The position numbers and the translations under genes were made by a program. Source: Paenibacillus lautus NBRC 15380 (lineage in GTDB: Bacteria; Bacillota; Bacilli; Paenibacillales; Paenibacillaceae). From it: a DNA stretch of 64,000 nt. The stretch is from the NCBI RefSeq assembly GCF_004000945.1, contig NZ_BIMF01000005.1, forward strand, positions 186,001 through 250,000, given 5' to 3'. Each line of letters starts with the position of its first letter. Position 1 is the stretch's first letter. Positions 25,162-32,738 of this stretch are shown here, piece by piece. The notes below the pieces were generated by a model. The model made no database searches, was not told the DNA's origin, and saw nothing but the letters and a program-made list of their open reading frames with translations.

Positions 25162-26034
25162 CTAGTCCTTCAGTCTCGCAGCCCGAGCCGTAATCAGCGA
25201 GAACAGCATAATCACGATGAAGATCGCGTAGGCAATCGTTGCCCCGTAGCTGTAATCGAAGTTAAGGAAAGCTGTTTCATACAGATACATCGCCATGGTC
25301 CGGGTCGCATTGCCTGGGCCCGATCCGAGCATCAGCGGTGCATCGAACAGCTGCAGGCCGCCGATCACCGACGTAATGAGCGTGAACAAAAATACCGGCC
25401 GCAGCATCGGGAACGTGATGCTCAGCGCCGTTTGGAACTTCGTCGCCCCATCCACTTCCGCAGCCTCGTACACTTCGGACGGAATCGATTGAAGCCCTGC
25501 GATGAATACGATCATGTTGTAACCGAAATACTGCCAGCAGATAACTCCGGCGACAATCATCCGGGCGAGCCACGGATGGTTGAACCAGTTGACCGGATCA
25601 TCCACCAAACCCAACGCCATGATGATCTTGTTGATGCTTCCCGTCTGCCAGTCAAACATCAGACTGAACATGACGCCGAGTGTAACCGGCGTAATGATGT
25701 GGGGAAAGAAATAGACCGCGCGGAAGAAATGTTTGCCGCGAATGAACTTCTCGTTCAGGATCATGGCCAATATAAGCGCAATCGTCAGCTGCGGTATGAT
25801 CGACATCAGCCAGATGATAAGCGTATTCCCGATCGACTGATAAAAGAAGCTGTCCTGGAGGATTCGCTCATAATTGGCGATACCAAAAAATACGGGATCG
25901 TCGAACCCATCCCATTTCGTGAAGCTGAGATACAAGGTGTATAAAATCGGCACCAAACCAAAAATAAAGAATCCGATAAAAAAAGGTGAAATAAACAGGT
26001 AGCCGTAATTCGATTTATTGATTTTTGTTTTCAC
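25162..26034 (-). CDS. carbohydrate ABC transporter permease, MalF type (set A)
   Basis: The 290-residue CUT1 permease starts at GTG with GGGAGG upstream. It has six helices and the EAA loop S-E-V-Y-E-A-A-E-V-D-G-A (about residues 181-192). It forms the membrane channel with the MalG-type partner. The gene begins only 15 bases after the LacI regulator stop, so regulator and transporter form one operon. Confidence 0.88.
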   Translation of the reverse strand: MKTKINKSNYGYLFISPFFIGFFIFGLVPILYTLYLSFTKWDGFDDPVFFGIANYERILQDSFFYQSIGNTLIIWLMSIIPQLTIALILAMILNEKFIRGKHFFRAVYFFPHIITPVTLGVMFSLMFDWQTGSINKIIMALGLVDDPVNWFNHPWLARMIVAGVICWQYFGYNMIVFIAGLQSIPSEVYEAAEVDGATKFQTALSITFPMLRPVFLFTLITSVIGGLQLFDAPLMLGSGPGNATRTMAMYLYETAFLNFDYSYGATIAYAIFIVIMLFSLITARAARLKD

Positions 26035-26049
26035 CGGGCGTGCCTCCCT

Positions 26050-27051
26050 TTACGTGTTCGCGCAGGAATTCCGAATAATAAGCTTCGGTCTTAATAAATG
26101 ACTTGCGCGCTCCCCAGGCGGCCTGCCGTGAATCTTATCGAACAGGCCGACTGCCGCTTTGTTACCGATTTCAAAAAATGGCTGGCGAACCGTTGTCAAG
26201 GCTGGATAAACCCACTGCGCGATGGAGATGTCGTCAAATCCGACAATGGACATATGCTCCGGCACACTGCGACCGCTTTCCTGGATCGCCCGCATGGCAC
26301 CGACAGCGGTCTCGTCATTGGAGGCGAGAACGGCGGTAATCCCCTCAAGCCTGTTGATCTCCAGCATCGCCTCATACCCTCCCTGATTGCTCCAATCGGA
26401 TGTCACCACCCACTCCGGCCGGTATGGAATTCCCAATGCCTTGAGCGTGTCGACGTATCCCTTCAGTCTGTATTTGCTGGCAGCTGCATGATCGGGCCCG
26501 GTAATATAAGCCATGTTCCGATGTCCAATCGAATGCAGGTAAGTGACCAGCTCGGACACACCGAACGCATTATCGACGTCGACGGAGAAGATGTCGTCCA
26601 TCTCGCCGCGGTCACCGATGAGAATCACCGGCAACGGAGACTCCCGGATTTTTTGCAGTTCTTCCTCCTGCCTGCGCCTGAAGCTGACGAGAATCAACCC
26701 ATCAATCTGTCCTTCGTACAGCAGATCCAGGAAAGATATTTCCCGGTTGAAATTCGAAGTCCAGCTGTAATAGATGCAGTTATAGCCTTCTTTTTTGACT
26801 GCGTCCTCGATCCCCTTGATCATCCCCGGGTAAAACACGTTGGAGATGTCGTCGATGGCGATGCCGATCGTGAACGTCTTGCTGGTTACCAAACGGCGGG
26901 CATGGGCGTTGCGGTGAAAGTTCAACTCCCGTATCGCCCGGTCGAGTGCCGCCTGCGTCGTTTTCTTAACCTTCTGGCCGTTTAAGTAGCGGGATACCGT
27001 ACTCTTGGAGGTATTCGCCAGTTTGGCCACGTCATGAATAGTAGGAACCAT
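26050..27051 (-). CDS. LacI-family transcriptional regulator
   Basis: The 333-residue protein has an N-terminal helix-turn-helix (T-I-H-D-V-A-K-L-A-N-T-S-K-S-T-V-S-R-Y-L, residues 4-23) with hinge helix, then a periplasmic-binding-like sugar sensor domain. It is the first gene of the set A transporter operon. A GGGAACGTTCCC palindrome lies 61 bases upstream, and an almost identical one precedes the second catabolic operon. It is therefore the likely repressor of both operons and of its own gene. The inducer should be a sugar released by the local glycosidases. Confidence 0.9.
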   Translation of the reverse strand: MVPTIHDVAKLANTSKSTVSRYLNGQKVKKTTQAALDRAIRELNFHRNAHARRLVTSKTFTIGIAIDDISNVFYPGMIKGIEDAVKKEGYNCIYYSWTSNFNREISFLDLLYEGQIDGLILVSFRRRQEEELQKIRESPLPVILIGDRGEMDDIFSVDVDNAFGVSELVTYLHSIGHRNMAYITGPDHAAASKYRLKGYVDTLKALGIPYRPEWVVTSDWSNQGGYEAMLEINRLEGITAVLASNDETAVGAMRAIQESGRSVPEHMSIVGFDDISIAQWVYPALTTVRQPFFEIGNKAAVGLFDKIHGRPPGERASHLLRPKLIIRNSCANT

Positions 27052-27111
27052 AGCGAAAAACGCTCCTTTTTCCTAGTGATGGTTGAACGGACTCCGGCAA
27101 TATTAAATTCC

Positions 27112-27123
27112 GGGAACGTTCCC
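27112..27123. promoter_or_regulatory. LacI-type operator, copy 1
   Basis: The perfect palindrome GGGAACGTTCCC, with a central CG as in LacI/GalR operators, lies between the GH36 gene end and the LacI gene start. Its core is identical to the palindrome at 36926-36939. Confidence 0.8.
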
Positions 27124-27215
27124 AAAATTGGAATCGCCGAGGAAAGGCCGTTCCTAAACTGGATAAGCTCAGGCTGACAGATGACACCGGCCGCCTTTCC
27201 TTAGCACATTCGGCA

Positions 27216-29522
27216 TCAAACCTTTAATTCATGGAAAATCTCAATGACAAGCTCCCCCTCTACTTCGCAGCAATCAATCTCATACAATTCCCCGCTTTGG
27301 ACCACCTTTACTGCCAAGCCATTAACCGCAGCCTTCACAGTGTGGGCAGGATCCACGGTAAACCCGAAGATGCCGCCTTCAACCAAGCGAACCACCGTTG
27401 TCTTAGGATGCTCTTCAATCTGCAGCATAGCGTGAGTGGATAGAAACTTATCCGTCAATCCGATGGGCGTGCAGGATTTCCGAGCCGGGATCACGTTGTA
27501 GACCGCAACTTCACCCGGTTGTAAATGCAGGTCCAGCTCCTCGTCTCTTTGGAGCATGCGCACCTTCCGCGTGAGCGGTTCAAACAGCGCAAAAGCTTCG
27601 CCCTCGAGGCCCGGTACATCGCTCGGACAGACGCTGCCCTTCACGATAGAGTTATCCAGCGCGATGTTAAAAGCGGCAATGACGCCCGACGGCCCGACCC
27701 GGTTCCATACCTTTAACGGAATCGGCTCCGTATTCGGATTGCGGAGCAGGCAGTCCTCCGCCGGCTGGGCCGGCAGGTCTCCTCTCACAATCCGGCCATC
27801 CCGGTAGATCATGGGCCATACCAGATCCGGGTCGGTGGTACCCACGGGATCGCTGAAATAGACCGGTCCGCCGCTGATTGCCCTGAGCACGGCACTCTGT
27901 AGCGCATCCTCATGCGATGTCCAGAACATGTCCCAATCTCCCCAGTAGAACTGTCCATGATAATAGGAATTGTAAACGTTCTGAAGCGCATGCTCTTTGA
28001 AGCTGCCAGCTTCCTGCGGCACAAAGTCATCGCTGTTCCTGGACATGGAAGAGGCGGGTCTATGCCACACGTTCTCCGATCCCATGCCCATGCAGTTCAT
28101 GATGTTTCCGTCAAAATGTTTATACACGGAAGCCTCCAAAGCCTCATGGGCTCCAGCGGCGGCTTCGCCGGCCGTCATATTGTACATGGTCATGTTCGTA
28201 ATGGAATTTTGACCGTCGACCTTGACGAAATCGATGCCCTGTTCCTTAAGCTCCCGGTGCCAAGCATCCCAGAAAAAGAAGCCCTTGCTTCGTTCCGGAT
28301 ATGGAATCAGCCTCCCATTCCGTGTTTCGTGCAGGAACTCTCCGTACTGCGCGGCCAAGTCGCTTCCTTGGGATATGCCGCCCCAGTAACCGGCAATCGT
28401 ATGCCATACACCGACCCAATCCACGCCATATTCATCTTTAAGCTGCCGCGTAACGGGAAGAAGCCCTCCCGGAAACTTTGTCCCGTCCGGCTGCAGCGAT
28501 TGGAGCCGCATCTCCGACACATCGAGCCAGCCGTCATCAATCATGAACCACTTGACCGGCAGTTTCAGCTGCTTCAGCTCCTTGGCCTTCTCCAGTATTC
28601 CGTCCGCATGAACCTCATGATAGAAAGCATCCCAGGAACAAAAGCCGATATGCTCCATCATCGGCGGGTATTTCTTCCCTTTGCGATGCACCCGGCTCAA
28701 CGCGTGAAGACCTCCCGACGAAGCCTTCTCCGCAAGCGCGTAAGGCTCCCCTCCGCACGAAACCGAGAACGCCAGCGTCGAGATGGAGTCATGTCCGAGA
28801 ATCAAGGGCGATACCACGGCTTGAAGTCCGCTGTCGTCCCCCTGCAAATCCGTTCGGCATTGGTCATCGCATACAGGAAGCAGATACAGGTACTGATCCG
28901 GGGCCGTTCTCCACACCAGCGATTGGGTGCGCCGAGGCAGCGTATCCCACCCCGGGCCAAAATGCGGACGCGTCCACCAGTCCTTATGCCGGTAATTCGC
29001 CATATACCCTTCATGAACAGGATGACCAAAGCTTAAAGTGACCGCCCCTTCTGGGCTAAAATAGCTTTGTTTGCCAAACAGGCTCTCATTCACCAGCTTG
29101 GCATCCACATAGGCCAGCACGCTCTCTTCCGTGATCACGATCCGCATATCCGCCGAAGCGGTTCCATCCTCACTGCGATAAGCATACCGAAGACAGCCGT
29201 CCAGCCTGGTCTCATCCGTGTTGCCGCGCGATGCGAAAGCGGCCTTGATATGGCTCACGACTGCATATCTCGATTCGGCTGCGTCCTGCACTCTATCATC
29301 CGAGACGCCTTCTTCCTTCGTATTCGTTGCCGGAATAACTCCTTCTTCGAGTGCTGGGACCTCATCATCGAAGCCGATCTCTTGAACGCCAATGAACTCT
29401 AACGGAATGCGTCCGCGCTCATAGGCATGGATGGAAACCGTTATTTGATTGATCAGATCAAGCACGTGTTTGCGCCGATCCAGCAGGTCTTGCCTGTTAA
29501 CCTTCGTGTAGGTTGCGGACAT
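27216..29522 (-). CDS. GH36-type alpha-galactosidase / raffinose-synthase-related (Sip1-like)
   Basis: ATG 29522 follows GAGGGGG at ten bases and gives 768 residues. Clan GH-D signatures are visible: W-F-M-I-D-D-G-W-L (about 320), V-D-W-V-G-V-W-H-T-I-A-G-Y-W-G-G, F-V-K-V-D-G-Q-N (the likely nucleophile Asp) and S-R-N-S-D-D-F (the likely acid/base Asp). This matches Sip1/raffinose-synthase-like members of GH36, which hydrolyse or transfer alpha-galactosyl groups. No signal peptide is present, so it acts on imported oligosaccharide in the cytosol. It is last in the operon starting at 36876. Confidence 0.85.
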   Translation of the reverse strand: MSATYTKVNRQDLLDRRKHVLDLINQITVSIHAYERGRIPLEFIGVQEIGFDDEVPALEEGVIPATNTKEEGVSDDRVQDAAESRYAVVSHIKAAFASRGNTDETRLDGCLRYAYRSEDGTASADMRIVITEESVLAYVDAKLVNESLFGKQSYFSPEGAVTLSFGHPVHEGYMANYRHKDWWTRPHFGPGWDTLPRRTQSLVWRTAPDQYLYLLPVCDDQCRTDLQGDDSGLQAVVSPLILGHDSISTLAFSVSCGGEPYALAEKASSGGLHALSRVHRKGKKYPPMMEHIGFCSWDAFYHEVHADGILEKAKELKQLKLPVKWFMIDDGWLDVSEMRLQSLQPDGTKFPGGLLPVTRQLKDEYGVDWVGVWHTIAGYWGGISQGSDLAAQYGEFLHETRNGRLIPYPERSKGFFFWDAWHRELKEQGIDFVKVDGQNSITNMTMYNMTAGEAAAGAHEALEASVYKHFDGNIMNCMGMGSENVWHRPASSMSRNSDDFVPQEAGSFKEHALQNVYNSYYHGQFYWGDWDMFWTSHEDALQSAVLRAISGGPVYFSDPVGTTDPDLVWPMIYRDGRIVRGDLPAQPAEDCLLRNPNTEPIPLKVWNRVGPSGVIAAFNIALDNSIVKGSVCPSDVPGLEGEAFALFEPLTRKVRMLQRDEELDLHLQPGEVAVYNVIPARKSCTPIGLTDKFLSTHAMLQIEEHPKTTVVRLVEGGIFGFTVDPAHTVKAAVNGLAVKVVQSGELYEIDCCEVEGELVIEIFHELKV

Positions 29523-29548
29523 ATCCGATATTCCCCCTCTTCGTTTCA

Positions 29549-30550
29549 TCACTGCAGCTCGACGGCTTCAGTATCAGCCAGCAAAGATAGTGCGTGCATG
29601 GCGACTGACAGACCCGCATAATCTCCGACCCGTTCGCCCAGCGCTGCCGGAACCACCCTGCATACCGACAAAGCCCCAGGTAACGCTTCCCGCTTCAAAA
29701 CTTCAAGAGCAACAGGCTCCAGCAGCTGTTGCTGGCGGCCGTAAATACTACCGATGACAATCATTTCAGGATTCAAAATATCCACCAACACGGACAATCC
29801 CCGCCCCAATTCTTCTCCCACGAGATGAAAAACCTTCAGGGCCGTAGGGTCACCATTCTGGGCCGCTTCGCCTACCGCTTGGGCCGTAATGGAACCGAGC
29901 TGTCCCCTATCGCTGCAATAGGAGGTCGTACCTCCGGCATTCAGCACCGCTTCCGCATGGGAGGCCGCCAATCTGGCAATCCCGCCCCCGCTGCAAAAGC
30001 CTTCAAAGGATCCGGCTTTGCCATAGCCGACCGGACCGTCATGCTCCAGCCGGATATGTCCGACCTCGCCGGCCATATCGTTCGTGCCGGTATACAGCCG
30101 ACCGTTCAGGATCAGGCCGGCTCCCATGCCGGTTCCGAACGTCAGGAACAGCATGTTTTTCGTGCCCCGTCCAGCCCCCCATCTCCATTCCGACAGGGCG
30201 CACGCATTGGCATCGTTTTGCAGGCCGACCGGTACCCGGAATCTTTCTTTAACCGGACTCACCACGTCAATTCCCTTCCAATGCGGTAAATTCGGCGGAC
30301 TGTTCACAAGCCCGAGCTCGCTGTTCAGCGGACTGCCGCAGCTGATGCCAATCGCTTCAACGCCGGGAAGGTTCAATTGCCGCAGCATTTGCTCAAGCAC
30401 GTTCATCATGACGGATAGCGCTTCCTCCGGATCATGAGGCGTTGGAAAGCGTTCTTTGGCCAGAATGCTCAGCGTTCCGTTGGTCTCCTGTTTGCCAAGG
30501 GACACCGAAATTTTTGTGCCGCCTATATCAAAACCGGATAAGTAGGTCAT
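29549..30550 (-). CDS. ROK-family sugar kinase lacking the zinc-binding cysteines
   Basis: ATG 30550 overlaps the SIS stop (ATGA) and follows GGAGGAGG, giving 333 residues. The ATP site F-D-I-G-G-T-K-I-S (~6) and F-G-T-G-M-G-A-G-L (~130) are present. The C-X-C-G-X2-G-C-X-E zinc motif usual in ROK kinases is replaced by G-P-V-G-Y-G-K-A-G-S-F-E. There is no helix-turn-helix, so it is a kinase rather than a repressor. The sugar is unknown; hexose or heptose are both possible. Confidence 0.82.
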   Translation of the reverse strand: MTYLSGFDIGGTKISVSLGKQETNGTLSILAKERFPTPHDPEEALSVMMNVLEQMLRQLNLPGVEAIGISCGSPLNSELGLVNSPPNLPHWKGIDVVSPVKERFRVPVGLQNDANACALSEWRWGAGRGTKNMLFLTFGTGMGAGLILNGRLYTGTNDMAGEVGHIRLEHDGPVGYGKAGSFEGFCSGGGIARLAASHAEAVLNAGGTTSYCSDRGQLGSITAQAVGEAAQNGDPTALKVFHLVGEELGRGLSVLVDILNPEMIVIGSIYGRQQQLLEPVALEVLKREALPGALSVCRVVPAALGERVGDYAGLSVAMHALSLLADTEAVELQ

Positions 30551-31179
30551 TCGAAGAACGCCTCCTCCAGCATCAGACATAAGGCATGATAAACCGGAAG
30601 ATGCCGTTCCTGGATGTCCGAGGTCTCTTCCCAAGGAACGCAAATCGTGACATCGCTGATTGTTTTCAGGACACCGCCGGCTTTGCCCGTCATGACGATG
30701 CTGATCATCCCCGCTGCCTTCGCCACCTGTACCGCCCGGATCACGTTGACGGAATTACCGGAGGTGCTGAGTCCCAGAAGGACATCGCCCGGTTTGCCGT
30801 ATCCGTATACCTGCTGGGCATATACCATGGACGGCTCCACGTCATTGCTGAACGCGCTGATCAGACCCTGTTGGCTGACGAGCGATATAGCCGGCAGCGC
30901 GCCCTGCAGGTGATCAGCCATATAATCCCCTTGTTCGGGGTCGACCTCTATTAATTTGGTGCGAAACGATGGAGGCACCGGACGCTTCATCCGGAACCCC
31001 TTCATCAATTCGCCGACGATGTGCTCCGAATCCGAAGCGCTTCCCCCATTGCCGCAGATCAACAGTTTGTTACCTGTATAAAAAGCCGATTTTATAATTT
31101 CAAAAGCACGCAGAACATCGTTTGCGCAGCCCGCAAGCTCCGGGTATTTGCGCTGCATATTCACCATGATTGCATTCAT
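30547..31179 (-). CDS. SIS-domain sugar-phosphate isomerase (GmhA/DiaA-like)
   Basis: The ~210-residue protein resembles phosphoheptose isomerase. It has the sugar-phosphate loop C-G-N-G-G-S-A-S-D-S-E-H (about residues 42-53), G-L-S-T-S-G-N-S (~135) and E-R-H-L-P-V-Y-H-A-L near the C-terminus, where GmhA keeps its catalytic His. ATG 31179 has GAGGAG upstream; a GTG four codons earlier abuts the site. It overlaps the ROK kinase gene by four bases. Aldose/ketose isomerisation of a phosphorylated sugar is the expected reaction. Confidence 0.82.
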   Translation of the reverse strand: MNAIMVNMQRKYPELAGCANDVLRAFEIIKSAFYTGNKLLICGNGGSASDSEHIVGELMKGFRMKRPVPPSFRTKLIEVDPEQGDYMADHLQGALPAISLVSQQGLISAFSNDVEPSMVYAQQVYGYGKPGDVLLGLSTSGNSVNVIRAVQVAKAAGMISIVMTGKAGGVLKTISDVTICVPWEETSDIQERHLPVYHALCLMLEEAFFE

Positions 31180-31203
31180 GTTAGCCTTCACTCCTCATCC
31201 AGC

Positions 31204-32691
31204 TCATTTCCGTAATCTAAGATGATGGCTGATCGGAATATATTGAGATTCGTAAATGTCACGGTAAGCCGAATGCTCCTTCTCCCGAAACGGGATGCTC
31301 TTAGTTCTTCTCGCGATATTTGCGTGAGTAGCTGCCTCTTGGGGCGATGAATAGACGCCCGAACCCGCGCCGCTGAGCAGTGCCGCTCCCATCAAGGAAG
31401 CCTCCCGGATTTCCGGCACCTCCAGAGAGCGTCCGGATAAAGCCGCTTTGATTCGCAGCCAGGGGGCAAGCCTTGTACCACCGCCCGTCACGCGGATCCG
31501 CTCCATCGGAGCTTCCAGCAAACCCGCTGCCGTTTCGCGTACGCGTTCCATCTGGTATGAGGTCCCTTCCAGAACCGCTTTGAACAGATGACCGCGGGAA
31601 TGGCCTTGGGTTAACCCGATGAATGCAGCCTTGGCCTCCGCATCGGGTTTCGGTGGACCGCTTCCCGCCAGAAACGGATAGTACAGAATTCCGGTCGGCC
31701 CCTGCCCGCAGTCGAGCACCTCTTGTTCAAGTGCATCGTATGTCAGATGCGGAAGGCCCATAACCGAGCGTATCCATTCCACAGAGCCTCCGGATGCCGA
31801 GTTGCTGCCCATCCAGAACATGCGCCCCTCCACCGGATGGAGGCCGAACGCAAGCTTCGAATCATAATCGCGCGAATGGAGCTCTCTTTCCTCCATAACG
31901 CCCACCAGCGTCTCTGCGGTACCCATAGAATTGTATACATCTCCCGGGTTTAAAGCTTCCACCGCCAGTGAGGCGCAGAGATGGTCATGACCGCCGATGC
32001 ATACTACCGCCGAGCGGGGCAGGTCGAGATGGGCTGCTGCGCCAGATACATGGCCAATGACGTGACCGCTTGGAAACGCCTCCGGAAACAGGTCCAGCGG
32101 AAGCTTGAGATGGCCAAGCCACTCCTTATCCCACGTTCTGGTCCGGATATCGAAGGCATAGGTTCGGGCCGCAAGGGTATAATCAAAGGCCATCACGCCC
32201 GTCAACCGGTATGCGATATAGCCGGCAACCGATAGCCACACTGCATTTCTCAGAACTGTTGGATCACGCTGCTTCAGCCACAGGATTTTGGCCAGGCTGA
32301 GCTTGTATGAAGGTTGCAATCCGCTGGCGAGAAACCTGGCAAACGGATCATCCTCCGCCTCCAGCAGCTTGGCTTGCGGAGCGGAACTTGTGTCCGACCA
32401 AGGCACAATCTCCGTTATGGGCTTTCCGGTGCTCCTGTCAAGCAGCAGTCCGCTTTCCGCCATGCTTGTGATACCGATCGAGACAATCCTTGCAGCATCC
32501 ACCTTGGCGGCCGTTTCCTTGATCATGCCTGCCACATCGGCCCAAATGCGGAGCGGATCGAAGTAGGTGCTGGCATCCCCGTGAACATAAAGCTGGGTTT
32601 GACGGCTCGCTTGGGACAGCATCCTGCCCGATGCATCAAAGATACCGACCTTGCTGTTGGTCGTTCCGATATCAATGCCGATCATGAGCAT
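31204..32691 (-). CDS. FGGY-family carbohydrate kinase (xylulokinase/gluconokinase-like)
   Basis: The 495-residue kinase begins at ATG with GAGGG upstream. Motifs are I-G-I-D-I-G-T-T-N-S-K-V, V-P-W-S-D-T, the catalytic Asp in I-G-G-H-D-H-L, the phosphate loop in S-M-G-T-A-E and V-T-G-G-G-T near the C-terminus. It differs clearly from the FGGY kinase at 19329, so two different sugars or two steps are phosphorylated. Placed between the mannosidase and the isomerase, it probably acts on a ketose or polyol derived from the glycan. Confidence 0.85.
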   Translation of the reverse strand: MLMIGIDIGTTNSKVGIFDASGRMLSQASRQTQLYVHGDASTYFDPLRIWADVAGMIKETAAKVDAARIVSIGITSMAESGLLLDRSTGKPITEIVPWSDTSSAPQAKLLEAEDDPFARFLASGLQPSYKLSLAKILWLKQRDPTVLRNAVWLSVAGYIAYRLTGVMAFDYTLAARTYAFDIRTRTWDKEWLGHLKLPLDLFPEAFPSGHVIGHVSGAAAHLDLPRSAVVCIGGHDHLCASLAVEALNPGDVYNSMGTAETLVGVMEERELHSRDYDSKLAFGLHPVEGRMFWMGSNSASGGSVEWIRSVMGLPHLTYDALEQEVLDCGQGPTGILYYPFLAGSGPPKPDAEAKAAFIGLTQGHSRGHLFKAVLEGTSYQMERVRETAAGLLEAPMERIRVTGGGTRLAPWLRIKAALSGRSLEVPEIREASLMGAALLSGAGSGVYSSPQEAATHANIARRTKSIPFREKEHSAYRDIYESQYIPISHHLRLRK

Positions 32692-32738
32692 GCCAAACCC
32701 TCTCCCTTATTCGTTTAATACAGCCCTCGTGTGCGAAT

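Noticed and set aside
27912..29036. 374-codon plus-strand frame opposite the GH36 gene
   Set aside because: Antisense shadow with no family features; the minus-strand gene has catalytic motifs in this range.
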